64,000 nucleotides of DNA from an uncultured Eggerthellaceae bacterium (lineage in GTDB: Bacteria > Actinomycetota > Coriobacteriia > Coriobacteriales > Eggerthellaceae): positions 1 to 64,000 of the forward strand of contig CAJOIP010000021.1 in assembly GCA_905234785.1 (NCBI GenBank). The letters run 5' to 3'. The notes beneath the pieces are model-generated. The model ran no database searches. It was not told the DNA's origin and was given only the letters and a program-made list of their open reading frames with translations. The position numbers and the translations under genes are program-made. Of the stretch, positions 28,408 to 37,415 are shown in pieces (position 1 is the stretch's first letter; each line of letters opens with the position of its first letter).

Positions 28408-29158
28408 CGGTGCCTTTGCGGAACATGTGCGTGAACGCGGGGTCGTACAGGCGCGAGCGGTCGTACGCGCCGCCCAAGAACCCGCCGATGGTGATGAGCG
28501 CCGTGTTCTTCACGCCGGCCTCGCGCGCCGTCTCGGCAAGCGTGCCGACCGTGCACGGGAACACCTTCTCGTCAGGCCACGTGGCCTTGTACACGATGGC
28601 CGCGGGCGTGTCGGGTTCGTACGCGCCAGCCAGCAGCTCTTCCTGCGCCTGCTCGAGCAGGCTCGTGGAGAGGAACAGCACCATGGTGCAGCCGTGACTC
28701 GCCATCGACCGAAGCTTCTCGCCATCAGGCACGGGCGTGCGGCCTTCCATGCGCGTGATGATGACCGACTGAGACACGTTCGGCAGCGTGTATTCCGCCT
28801 TCAATGCCGCCGCCGCGCCGCAAAACGACGAAACGCCCGGCACCACGTCGTAGGCGATGCCCTCTTCGTCGAGCAGGTCCATCTGCTCGCGGTGCGCGCC
28901 GTACAGCGACGGGTCGCCCGTGTGCAGGCGCACCGTCATCTTGCCTGCGGCCTCGGCGGCCTTCATGACCTCGATGACTTCCTCTAACGTCATGTGCGCC
29001 GAGTTGTGGATCTCGCATCCCTCGTGAGCGTACTCGAGCAACGCCGGGTTCACGAGCGAACCAGCGTAAATGATGACGTCGGCCTCTTCGAGCAGCTTGG
29101 CGCCCCGCACCGTGATGAGGTCGGCCGCGCCAGAACCCGCGCCTACGAAATGAATCAT
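28400..29158 (-). CDS. cbiF: Cobalt-precorrin-4 C11-methyltransferase
   Basis: SAM-dependent methylation at C11. The 252-residue protein has VGAGSGAADLITVRG, YAGSLVNPALLEYA, HTGDPSLYGAHREQM and PGVSSFCGAAAAL, all typical of CbiF/CobM. It overlaps cbiD (ATGA) upstream and cbiG downstream. Confidence 0.95.
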   Translation of the reverse strand: MIHFVGAGSGAADLITVRGAKLLEEADVIIYAGSLVNPALLEYAHEGCEIHNSAHMTLEEVIEVMKAAEAAGKMTVRLHTGDPSLYGAHREQMDLLDEEGIAYDVVPGVSSFCGAAAALKAEYTLPNVSQSVIITRMEGRTPVPDGEKLRSMASHGCTMVLFLSTSLLEQAQEELLAGAYEPDTPAAIVYKATWPDEKVFPCTVGTLAETAREAGVKNTALITIGGFLGGAYDRSRLYDPAFTHMFRKGTDE

Positions 29159-30342
29159 GCCAGGTCTTCCTTTCCGTCAACCTGGGACAATGGGGCCTGC
29201 CCCTTTTGTCCCATTTCTTCCAACAACGCGGCCGCGCCCGGGGTATACCCGAGCACGCCGTGAACGTTCGAGAACACGATGGCCTCGACCTGCAGCGCAC
29301 CGGCCACGCGGTGGTTCAGCTTGTCGGCGAGGCTTTCCATGACCGATTGCATCGCCGCCTCTTCTAGCCCGCACGCGATGAGCACGTCGAGCGCCGCATC
29401 GGTCGTCGCCGCGCCCATGATTTGGCGCACGGCATCTTGCGTGGCGCCGACGAGCGCGGCATGGGCCGCGAGCACCTCGACGCGGCAGTCGGCCACGCGG
29501 GAATGCGTGTTCATGATGCCGCCCGCCACCTTGGCCATCTTGCCGATATGGCCGACGATGAGCACGCGCGCAAAGCCGAGCACGCACGCCGCGTCGAGCG
29601 TGGCGCCGAAGTAGTTCGAGCACGACACCGCCTCGTCCATGTTCAGGCTGAGCTGCCCGCATGCGAAGTCGCGGCCGTAGTTGCCCGGAACGACGAGCAG
29701 GTCGGTCGCTCCGCGCGCCCGCAGCGTCTTCATCTCGAGCTCGATCGAGGAGATGAGCGCGTCTTCGCTCATGGGGCGCACGATTCCCGACGTGCCGAGG
29801 ACCGAGATGCCGCCCTCGATGCCAAGCCGCGGGTTGAACGTCTTGGCCGCGAGCTCGACGCCCGCAGGTATGGAAATGGTCACGAGCAGGCCGAGATCGC
29901 CCGCATCGGCACCACCAGCCGCTTCGGCGACCTGCTCGGCGATCATCTTGCGCGGCGTGGAGTTGATAGCCGCAGCGCCGACTGGCTGGTCGAGGCCCTC
30001 GCGCGTCACGCGCCCCACCCCGACGCCTCCGTCGACGTGGATGCCGGGCTCGTCGCAGCGCTCGACGCGCGCGTACACGAGCGCCCCGTTCGTCACGTCG
30101 GGATCGTCGCCTGAATCCTTGCGCACGGCGCATTCGGCCCAACCGTCGCCCGAGTCGTGCTCCTCGATTTCCACCACCACGTCGATGCCCGCGGGCGTGG
30201 AAACCACCACGGCCGGAACCAGTTCGCCGCGCAGCAGAAGCTCGGATGCCGCGCGTGCTGCCGCCGACGCGCAGGTGCCCGTCGTGTAGCCGCAGCGCAT
30301 GCGCTTCGTGCCGACCGTTATGTACTCTTCCAACTGCTTCAT
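29155..30342 (-). CDS. cbiD: Cobalt-precorrin-5B C1-methyltransferase
   Basis: CbiD methylates C1 in the anaerobic pathway and is not related to the other methylases. RCGYTTGTCASAAARAA is the family signature, with GVGRVTREGLDQPVG, ELAAKTFNPRLGIEGGISVLGTSGIV and VGHIGKMAKVAGG. The start is uncertain: ATG 30342 (MKQLEEYITVG, 395 residues) fits family length better than ATG 30408. Neither has a strong Shine-Dalgarno. It is the first gene of the cbi operon; no cobalamin riboswitch was recognised upstream. Confidence 0.93.
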   Translation of the reverse strand: MKQLEEYITVGTKRMRCGYTTGTCASAAARAASELLLRGELVPAVVVSTPAGIDVVVEIEEHDSGDGWAECAVRKDSGDDPDVTNGALVYARVERCDEPGIHVDGGVGVGRVTREGLDQPVGAAAINSTPRKMIAEQVAEAAGGADAGDLGLLVTISIPAGVELAAKTFNPRLGIEGGISVLGTSGIVRPMSEDALISSIELEMKTLRARGATDLLVVPGNYGRDFACGQLSLNMDEAVSCSNYFGATLDAACVLGFARVLIVGHIGKMAKVAGGIMNTHSRVADCRVEVLAAHAALVGATQDAVRQIMGAATTDAALDVLIACGLEEAAMQSVMESLADKLNHRVAGALQVEAIVFSNVHGVLGYTPGAAALLEEMGQKGQAPLSQVDGKEDLA

Positions 30343-30520
30343 CTGGGTGCGAATAATTGTAAGCCACGACGAAGCGTTTGCGGAGCTGGCCGCGCGAATC
30401 GTGCGCATCGACGATAAACCGATGCGTCAATCAGGCCAGGCCAGGCTGACGCGCTTCCAATAACGTTAGCCTAGAGGGGCCTGTCTTCTTTGCATCGGTC
30501 AACCCGAATTGCCTTTTCAG

Positions 30521-30710
30521 CTTACACACGGAGGCCATATCGCTGCATCATGACGATGATTTCCAGTTTCGTGCAGCCATATGAGGTCCGTGTGTAGGTT
30601 ATCGACCGCGCACGTAGGAATACGATGCACGTGTACATCGTATCCATGCACGGCGATACACATAGACCCCATATCGCTGCGCGAAATCGAGAAAAAGCTG
30701 CAATGTGAAG
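30521..30710. repeat. Three-hairpin dispersed repeat, copy B
   Basis: Second copy of the element at 3052-3244. The first hairpin (30523-30595) has arms TACACACGGAGG and CCGTGTGTA; the central near-perfect palindrome is at 30620-30643 (ATACGATGCACGTGTACATC start); the third segment ends CCATATCGCTGCGCGAAA. It fills the gap between cbiD and the DMT transporter. The remaining gap sequence (30409-30520 and 30711-30868) shows no further feature. Confidence 0.65.
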
Positions 30711-30868
30711 CAAATGCCGGGCGATGTCGTCGGCGTAGGATTCGAACGCGGCGAGGAAGAGCATGCGCAAGAACTCCTCTCGTGCGCTTCAGCCGAATCG
30801 CGCCATGCCCGCTCGTGCTACAATCCACCCACTGCGCCCTTTCGCCCATCCGACCTCGGAAGGTTTCC

Positions 30869-31852
30869 TTGAAAGCCAAAGGCCCGATACTGCTGCTCAT
30901 CACCGCCATGCTGTGGGGCATGGCGTTCGTCGCGCAGACATCGGCGGCGGAAAGCGTCGGGCCGTTCACGTTCAACGCCTCGCGCAACCTCATCGGCGCG
31001 TTGTTCTTAACCGGGGTGATTGCGTTTCGCAAGCGGACGGGGCAAGATGCGCCGCCCGTCGACAACGCCTCCTTGCCCGACGCGCGCGACGCCGCAGGCG
31101 AACAGGCTGAAGCCAAAGGGACGTACACAAGGCGCACGCTGATCGTCGCGGGCGTCATGTGCGGCATCGCCCTCTGCACCGCGTCGCTGTTGCAGCAGGC
31201 CGGCATTACATCGTACCCACCCGAGGCGGCGGCTTCGTCGCGGTCCGGGTTCGTCACGGCGACCTACATGGTGATGGTGGCCGTCATGATGATCGGAATG
31301 GGAAAACGGCCGCACATTGTCGTATTCGCGGCCGTCGTGGTCGCGCTCGTCGGAATGTATTTGCTCTGCGTGCCCGACGGGCTCGGGAGCGTATACCTAG
31401 GCGACTGGCTCGTTCTGGCTTCGGCATTCGGATACGCGGTCCACATCCTGATAATCGACCGGTTCACGCAGGTGGATGGCGTGCGCCTCTCGTGCGTGCA
31501 GCTCATGGTGTCGTGCGCGATCTCGCTGGTCGGCGCGCTTGTGTTCGAACATCCTGAGCCTGCCGCCATCCTCGCCGCGCTCGTGCCGATCCTGTACGCG
31601 GGCATCTGCTCCGACGGCATCGCCTACACGCTGCAGATCATCGCGCAGAAGACGACCGACGCCACCGTGGCCTCCATCATCATGAGCCTGGAATCGGTGT
31701 TCGCCGCGCTCGGCGGCTGGCTGATCCTCTCGGAGAGCCTGACGCCCGTCGAGCTTGGCGGATGCGCGCTCGTCTTCGCAGCCGTGCTCCTCTCGCAGGT
31801 CCCCGACTTCATCGAGGCGAAGCGCGGAGACGGCGATGCGGCAGCGTCTTAG
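30869..31852 (+). CDS. EamA/DMT-superfamily transporter
   Basis: A ten-helix drug/metabolite transporter, 327 residues, with two EamA repeats (about 5-150 and 180-310). The ORF-track start 96 codons upstream runs through the repeat element and is not credible. TTG 30869, six bases after GGAAGG, fits the first helix (GPILLLITAMLWGMAF). The second repeat contains DWLVLASAFGYAVHILIIDR. A ~30-residue charged loop follows helix 2. The substrate is unknown. Confidence 0.85.
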   Translation: MKAKGPILLLITAMLWGMAFVAQTSAAESVGPFTFNASRNLIGALFLTGVIAFRKRTGQDAPPVDNASLPDARDAAGEQAEAKGTYTRRTLIVAGVMCGIALCTASLLQQAGITSYPPEAAASSRSGFVTATYMVMVAVMMIGMGKRPHIVVFAAVVVALVGMYLLCVPDGLGSVYLGDWLVLASAFGYAVHILIIDRFTQVDGVRLSCVQLMVSCAISLVGALVFEHPEPAAILAALVPILYAGICSDGIAYTLQIIAQKTTDATVASIIMSLESVFAALGGWLILSESLTPVELGGCALVFAAVLLSQVPDFIEAKRGDGDAAAS

Positions 31853-31922
31853 GGATAGGCGCGCATGCAACGGCCGAACGCCGCGCGCTTCCCGCTGTTC
31901 AACGGAATTGCAGGCCCGCGCC

Positions 31923-32432
31923 TTAGCCCCTGAAACGCTTCGCGATCATGACGCCCAGGGCGACGAAGGCGGAGACGATGACGGCAGACGAAATCGCCTC
32001 GGCGACGATCGCCTGCCTGTCGGCGACGGCCGTGTCGCCCACTTTGGGCCCGACCTCGCCGAACACGCGGGCAGACGGCTTGCTGCGGCCGATTTGCGTC
32101 ATGTGGGCCCAAAAGTGGTTCGACGTAACCGGGATGCCCTTCGCCTTCAGGATCTTACGCAGCGCCAGCACGGTGCGGCGCGACCAGTTCGACGTGCTGA
32201 ACAGCACGACGCGCCCGACCTTGTCCGGCGCGAGGCGCTCGGCGTATTCCCGAAGTTCGGGCGCCATGATGTTGGCATAGGGCGCACCGCCTAAGAACAG
32301 CACGTCCACATGCTCGGGAAGTTCGGGCTCGTCGACGATCGAGACGGCCTTCACGCCCGCGCCGGCTGCGATTTCCTCCGCGATGGCCTTGGTGTTGCCG
32401 AGCACCGAAAAGTACCTGACTGCGATTTCCAT
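31923..32432 (-). CDS. Flavodoxin-like protein with C-terminal membrane anchor
   Basis: A 169-residue protein: residues 1-140 form a flavodoxin fold with the FMN phosphate loop YFSVLGNTKAIAEEI and VLFLGGAPYANIMAPELREY. Residues about 142-163 (IVAEAISSAVIVSAFVALGVMIA) are a single membrane helix ending KRFRG. Start ATG 32432 follows AAGGGG. The tether should place the FMN domain at the inner face of the membrane, possibly for electron transfer to a membrane partner or a haem-pathway oxidase-like role; neither is shown. Convergent with the DMT gene. Confidence 0.82.
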   Translation of the reverse strand: MEIAVRYFSVLGNTKAIAEEIAAGAGVKAVSIVDEPELPEHVDVLFLGGAPYANIMAPELREYAERLAPDKVGRVVLFSTSNWSRRTVLALRKILKAKGIPVTSNHFWAHMTQIGRSKPSARVFGEVGPKVGDTAVADRQAIVAEAISSAVIVSAFVALGVMIAKRFRG

Positions 32433-32519
32433 GGCAAACCCCTTATCGTTGCGGTATTTGCTCATAGTGTACCGCAGCGGGGCAACAGTGCCGAGAACCA
32501 GGGCTCCTGCACCCGGACG

Positions 32520-33740
32520 CTACCCTTTAACGCCCTTAAGCGGTGCGGACGAGCGCAGCAGGGCGGCCCAGCCGACGAGCGCGAAGGCCATGCCGCCGGC
32601 CATGAGCCAGGCGACTGCCGAAATGTAGTCGGAAAACACCGGAGCCACCACGGCGAACATGCCGATGACCCCCATGAACGTGCGCGTGAAGTTGATGAGC
32701 GCCGATGCGGACCCGGTGTCGTTTTCCTGCTGGGACAGCAGCACGTTCACCGCATAGGGGCGCACGGACGACTCGAAGAACGCAAAGGCCGTGAACAGCG
32801 CGCAGAACACGAACGCGCCTGCGGAGCCGAGCACGAGCTCCCCCGCTCCGATTGCCAGCGACGCGATGATGGCGATTGTCGTGAACTTCCGTTTCGTCAT
32901 GACACGCGAGATGCGCAGCCATGCCACGGGGCCGATAGCACACGTAAGCGCCGCCACCGCGAAGAACAGGCTGTAGCCAATGGGAGGGAACCCGAAGTAC
33001 TCGATGTAGATGTACGAGCCGACCGAAACGTACCCCATGTAGCCGAGCTCCCACGCGCTCGTGATGAGCAAAAACGCCGTGAACCCGGGGTTACGCGCCA
33101 CAACGCCCAGATGCCCGAGCGTCGCGAACACGCCCACGCCAAGGCGCTTTTCGACTGGCAGCGTCTCATGGAAGAGCAGCGCCATGACGAGCTCTGCGGC
33201 GGATATGAGCGCGAGCGTCCAGAACGTGCCGCGCCAGTCGGTGATGGCCAGGATGCCCGCGCCGATGATGGGCGCCGCAACCGGCCCGATGACGAACATC
33301 ACCTGGATGATGGCGAGCATCCTCTCGCGCATGTCCTCGCGCACGGCATCCTTCACGACCGCCGTGCACACCGCGCTCATGGCGCCTGAGCCGAGCGCCT
33401 GCACCACGCGTGCGGCAACGAGCATCCATATGCTTGCAGACAGAGCGCACGCCATGCTTGATGCGCAGTACGCTGCGATGCCCGCCACGAGCACCGGCTT
33501 GCGCCCGTACTTGTCGGAAAGCGGCCCGAAGATGAGCAGCCCCACGGCGAGGAACAGGTAGTAGCCCACGAGCGTGAGGTTCACGATCTCGTCGGTCGTC
33601 GAGAAGTACTCCGCCATGCCGGGAACTGCTGGCGTGTACATGTCGAGGGAAAGCGGCGCTACGAGCGAGCCCATGACGAGCAGCACGAGCAGGCCTGCAA
33701 CGCCCAGCCGCGGCTGCGGCTCGACCAGCCACTCGTCCAT
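32520..33740 (-). CDS. MFS transporter, Bcr/CflA-type drug exporter
   Basis: A 406-residue, 12-helix major facilitator. LSLDMYTPAVPGMAEYF near the N-terminus and GPLSDKYGRKPVLVAG (MFS motif A) are typical of the Bcr/CflA (DHA1) subfamily; motif C-like MFVIGPVAAPIIGAGIL lies in TM5. ATG 33740 is the likely start, after GTGGGG. Exported substrate unknown. Confidence 0.87.
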   Translation of the reverse strand: MDEWLVEPQPRLGVAGLLVLLVMGSLVAPLSLDMYTPAVPGMAEYFSTTDEIVNLTLVGYYLFLAVGLLIFGPLSDKYGRKPVLVAGIAAYCASSMACALSASIWMLVAARVVQALGSGAMSAVCTAVVKDAVREDMRERMLAIIQVMFVIGPVAAPIIGAGILAITDWRGTFWTLALISAAELVMALLFHETLPVEKRLGVGVFATLGHLGVVARNPGFTAFLLITSAWELGYMGYVSVGSYIYIEYFGFPPIGYSLFFAVAALTCAIGPVAWLRISRVMTKRKFTTIAIIASLAIGAGELVLGSAGAFVFCALFTAFAFFESSVRPYAVNVLLSQQENDTGSASALINFTRTFMGVIGMFAVVAPVFSDYISAVAWLMAGGMAFALVGWAALLRSSAPLKGVKG

Positions 33741-34059
33741 CTTCCCCACTTCGTCCCCTCCTTCTGCTCCCCCGAAAGCAGCACCAGCTATTCTGCCATG
33801 AAAGAACCTGGTCAACAAGGTGTTTTGCGCAGTGAAGATTCACGGGAAGCTGGCTTTGCGCAGCCGTGGTGCGCTACCGGGGTTGAAGCGCAACGGATGC
33901 GTCATGCAATTCGACAAGGTTGCACCGTTCTCGCTCGTTTCCGCAATTATTGGTGTATGTTGTCATGGATGGCAAAACGGGCGTCGGAGAACCGCGAGCT
34001 CGGCGCGCGTTTGCTTTCAGCCAATTGGATGAAGCGTTTGGAACAGCAAGGAGGCAAGC
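33741..34059. other. 319-base intergenic gap
   Basis: A divergent gap between the MFS gene and the acyl-CoA dehydrogenase gene. A weak plus-strand promoter is possible (TTGCAC at 33920, AATTAT at 33945, spacing 19, longer than ideal), and a strong AAGGAGG lies just before the plus-strand ATG at 34060. Otherwise no ORF, repeat or terminator is seen. Confidence 0.3.
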
Positions 34060-34995
34060 ATGACCATCAAGAAGGTGACCGTTGCAGGTGGCGGCGTTTT
34101 GGGAAGCCAGATCGCGCTTCAAAGCGCGTATTGCGGCTTCGACGTGACCATCTGGCTGCGCAGCGAAGGCTCGATCGAGCGTTGCGCCCCGAAGCTCGAC
34201 CGCTTCGCCGGCATCTACGAGGCCACGTTGCAGGCGACCAAGGCCAACCCGGCGGCTCGCGCCCGCGGCCTTTCCGACGAGGGCGCCACGGCCGAAGAGC
34301 TCGACGCGTTGTGCGCGAAGGTGGCCCCGGCCCGCGCCGGCATTAAGCTGACGTGCGACTGGGACGAGGCGTTTGGCGACGCCGACCTGGTCATCGAGGC
34401 CGTAGCCGAAGACCCCGCGCAGAAAGTCGAGTTCTACACCGAGCTGCAAAAGCACATCCCCGAGAAGACCATCTTGGTGACGAACTCCTCCACCCTGCTG
34501 CCGAGCCAGTTCGCCGAGGCCACCGGCCGCCCCGCGAAGTTCCTGGCGCTTCACTTCGCCAACAACATCTGGATGGGCAACACCGCCGAGGTCATGGGCC
34601 ATGCCGGCACCGACCAGCAGTACTACGACCAGATCGTCAAGTTCGCCGAGGACATCCGCATGGTGCCGCTGTGCCTGAAGAAGGAGCAGCCCGGTTACAT
34701 CCTGAACTCCATGCTCGTACCGTTCCTGTCCGCCGCCGAGGCGCTCTACGCCAACGACGTGGCCGACCCCGAGACCATCGACAAGACCTGGACGCTCGCG
34801 ACCGGCGCGCCGAACGGCCCGTTCCGCATCCTGGACGTCGTGGGCCTGGTGACGGCGTACAACATCGTGAGCATGAACCCCGAGGCCGCCGACCCGAACT
34901 CGACGCCCGGCAAGATCTGCGCCAAGCTGAAGGAGAAGATCGACGCCGGCAAGACCGGCATCAACGCCGGCGAGGGCTTCTACAAGTACAACTAA
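34060..34995 (+). CDS. 3-hydroxyacyl-CoA dehydrogenase
   Basis: NAD-dependent oxidation of a 3-hydroxyacyl-CoA (or the reverse in butyrate-type pathways). The 311-residue monofunctional enzyme has the Rossmann motif VAGGGVLGSQIALQSA, LVIEAVAEDPAQK, the catalytic region NSSTLLPSQFAE and LHFANNIWMGNTAEVMGH, and the C-terminal dimer domain PGYILNSMLVPFLSAAEAL. Start ATG follows AAGGAGG. No other beta-oxidation gene lies nearby, so its substrate is open. Confidence 0.9.
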   Translation: MTIKKVTVAGGGVLGSQIALQSAYCGFDVTIWLRSEGSIERCAPKLDRFAGIYEATLQATKANPAARARGLSDEGATAEELDALCAKVAPARAGIKLTCDWDEAFGDADLVIEAVAEDPAQKVEFYTELQKHIPEKTILVTNSSTLLPSQFAEATGRPAKFLALHFANNIWMGNTAEVMGHAGTDQQYYDQIVKFAEDIRMVPLCLKKEQPGYILNSMLVPFLSAAEALYANDVADPETIDKTWTLATGAPNGPFRILDVVGLVTAYNIVSMNPEAADPNSTPGKICAKLKEKIDAGKTGINAGEGFYKYN

Positions 34996-35028
34996 CACCC
35001 GGTGAAACCCCGCCCAGGAGTGGTTGGC

Positions 35029-35871
35029 ATGAACAGTGCGGAATTACGCGAACGGCTTCGCGAGCACGTGCTCACGAGCCCCGATAACGCGATTCAGCCA
35101 GAATGAGCCCTGAGCAAGGACATCGTCGGCATGCGCATGTGGGACGCCCCGCTTGTGGGCGTGGCGCGTGCCGACGACCCCCTCTTCGAGACCATTCGCG
35201 CCACCGACCACATCCTGGGCGACACCTTCCGCCTCCCCGGCGATTGGCTGCCCGGGGCGAAAAGCGTCATCTCCATTTTCTACCCGCACACGAAAGACGT
35301 GCGTCGCAGCAACTGGGAGAACCTGGGCGTTCCGTCCGGCCCTTGGCTGCACGGACGCATCGAAGGGCACGACTTCATACATGCGACAGACCGCATGGTG
35401 GCGGGATGGCTTCAGGAAGAGGGACATGCCACTTGCATACCCGCGCTCGAGCCGTCCCTGGTCATCAACAAACGCGAGCCGGAGGATGCCGTTGGGCGCC
35501 CGATGTTCACCAGCAGCTGGTCGGAGCGCCACGTCGCATTCACATGCGGGCTCGGAACGTTCGGCTTGACCGCGCATCTCATTACGGAAGCGGGCAAATC
35601 GGGGCGTTTCGGAAGCATCATCACGACGGCCGAGCTCGAGCCAACCGAGCGGCCGTACGGCGAAGACCCGTACGCGTACTGCATCCGCTGCGGAGCATGC
35701 ACGACGCGCTGCCCGGTTGATGCCCTTTCACTCGAGCACGGCAAGGACTTCCAAACGTGCTGGGTTTACCTGGAAGAGTCGAAGATCCGATTCAAGCCCC
35801 GCTACGGCTGCGGGAAGTGCCAGCTGCAAGTGCCGTGCGAAACGCGCATCCCCGCCGCTTCGGCCCTATAA
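35029..35871 (+). pseudogene. Ferredoxin-type 4Fe-4S reductase-like protein with in-frame TGA
   Basis: From ATG 35029 the frame reads MNSAELRERL to NAIQPE, meets TGA at 35104-35106, then continues in the same frame as ALSKDIVGMRMWDAPLVGVA through the whole protein. The region after the stop (246 residues from ATG 35131) is intact: a QueG-like fold with two cluster motifs, CIRCGACTTRCPVDA and CGKCQLQVPC. ATG 35131 has no Shine-Dalgarno, whereas 35029 does (AGGAGTGG). Possibilities are a recent nonsense mutation (CGA or TGG to TGA), restart at 35131, or selenocysteine. No SECIS-like hairpin was obvious. Function unknown; such proteins are often misannotated epoxyqueuosine reductases. Confidence 0.7.
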
Positions 35872-36242
35872 GCGCCGGTGGCTGCGCGCACATTGCAGAA
35901 CGTCTGTTTTTTGCCGGGTTTCCAATCAGAACGGCTCATTCTTGCCCTCAGCTAGAACTCGCGGTAAGAATCTCCCAAGCAGAATAGAGATGACGATGCA
36001 GAACCGCTAAAACTTGGCGTTTCCCATTCACTTCAACTCATTCTTACCGCGTTTTGGTTCTATTCAATCAATTATTGCCATGAAAACATCATGCTGGCAA
36101 CAATACGCCGTTGTGAAGAGTCCGCCCTGCGTTGGCCTTGCTTGGTCACTTTGGCGCGTTAACATCCGCTTTGCGCAGCTTAAGAATCCGTTACGAAAAC
36201 GGGCGCGATGAATCACTTCCCCACGGATGGACGCGCAGCAGG
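35872..36242. other. 371-base gap with an inverted repeat
   Basis: CGCGGTAAGAAT (35958) and ATTCTTACCGCG (36041) are perfect 12-bp arms 71 bases apart. A degraded GGGCGCGATGAATC repeat lies at 36200-36217 next to the stop of the antiporter gene. The region lies between convergent genes, so the structure may terminate both transcripts. No ORF recognised. Confidence 0.4.
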
Positions 36243-37415
36243 TCACTTTTCGGGTTCGGAGAGAACCTGGGCGAGCAGCGGCATGAGGAACACCGATATC
36301 GCGGCGCCGGAGATCATGAGCGAGGCGCCGGCCTGCGTGAGGGCGCCGGCATCCACCGCGGTCGAGGACACGGCCACGATGATGGAAAGCGCCGTGGTGA
36401 TGTACGCGGAGACGGCGGCGCGGTTGCGCACCGAGAGCTTCTCGCCCTTGCCCAGCGACTGAGCGATGAACGCCGGCAGCGCGCGGACGATGACGAGTGC
36501 GAGCACGGCGATGACCAAGCGCGTCGGAGCGGCGCCGACCGAGAGCAGGTCTATCTTCATGCCCGATTCCACGAAGAAGATGGGGATGAAGAACCCGTAG
36601 GCGATGGCGTTGAGCTTGTCGTCGGTGCGCTGGTGGCCCTCCGGCAAGATGAAGCGCAGCACGAAGCCGGCGGCGAACGCGCCCAAGATGACGTCGAGGC
36701 TCGCCACCGAGGCGGCTGCGACGAGCACGACGAGCAGCAGCACGGCGCAGCGCACGAACAGCTGCGAGGACGAGTCGCCCTTCTCCTCGATGATCCGCAT
36801 GAGCTTGCCGCCGCGGTTCTTGACGCGGCGGGTGCCGAGCGCCACGAGGATGCATATTCCCACGAGAACCGCCAGCACGATCAGCGTCTGGTACGCGCGG
36901 CGCGTGGAGAGCAGCAGCGCGATGGCGATGACCGGGCAGAGCTGGCCCCACACGCCATACGTCATGATGTTGTCGCCGAGCGCCGTGCCCTCAAGCCCGC
37001 GCTCTTTCATGATGCCGATGAGGGTGCCGAGCGCCGTGGACGTCATGGCGATGGCGACGGCCGCGAAGGCCATGAAGTTGTCGGCCGGATTGAACAGCAA
37101 AGCCGCCGCGCCGAGCGCAAGTGCGAACGTGACGCCCCACGTGGCCAGCCCCTTCATGCCGCGCTTGCCCGTGAGCAGCGTCGGGTCGATCTCGTAGCCT
37201 GCGATGAGAAACTGGAACGCCAGGCCGAGCTTGGCCATGAACTGGATGGTCTGGTCGTCTTGTATCGTGCCGACCAGATGCGGACCGAAGATGGCGCCCG
37301 CGAGCAGCAGCAACACGGCTTCGGGAATGATCTTCCTCGGCACGATCTGCGCGATGATCGGGCAGATGACAGCCGCGGCGACAATGGCGAGTAGCGAGAT
37401 GTAATCAGCGGTCAT
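36243..37415 (-). CDS. Cation:proton antiporter (CPA2 / KefB-like)
   Basis: A 390-residue protein with about 12 membrane helices of the Na+/H+ exchanger domain. LLLLAGAIFGPHLVG near the start, FLIAGYEID and FFIPIFFVESGMKID match the CPA2 family. No C-terminal TrkA/RCK domain. The start overlaps the FUSC-protein stop (ATGA), so the two membrane proteins are co-translated. Ion specificity is unknown. Confidence 0.87.
   Translation of the reverse strand: MTADYISLLAIVAAAVICPIIAQIVPRKIIPEAVLLLLAGAIFGPHLVGTIQDDQTIQFMAKLGLAFQFLIAGYEIDPTLLTGKRGMKGLATWGVTFALALGAAALLFNPADNFMAFAAVAIAMTSTALGTLIGIMKERGLEGTALGDNIMTYGVWGQLCPVIAIALLLSTRRAYQTLIVLAVLVGICILVALGTRRVKNRGGKLMRIIEEKGDSSSQLFVRCAVLLLVVLVAAASVASLDVILGAFAAGFVLRFILPEGHQRTDDKLNAIAYGFFIPIFFVESGMKIDLLSVGAAPTRLVIAVLALVIVRALPAFIAQSLGKGEKLSVRNRAAVSAYITTALSIIVAVSSTAVDAGALTQAGASLMISGAAISVFLMPLLAQVLSEPEK

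Noticed and set aside
30343-30520. Cobalamin riboswitch before cbiD
   Set aside because: No GGGAA...GGTG...B12-box order was found on the minus strand; only one clear riboswitch (61378-61524) is visible.
35104-35106. Selenocysteine codon as the preferred reading
   Set aside because: No convincing hairpin was seen just downstream and no Sec machinery is in the window; kept only as an alternative.
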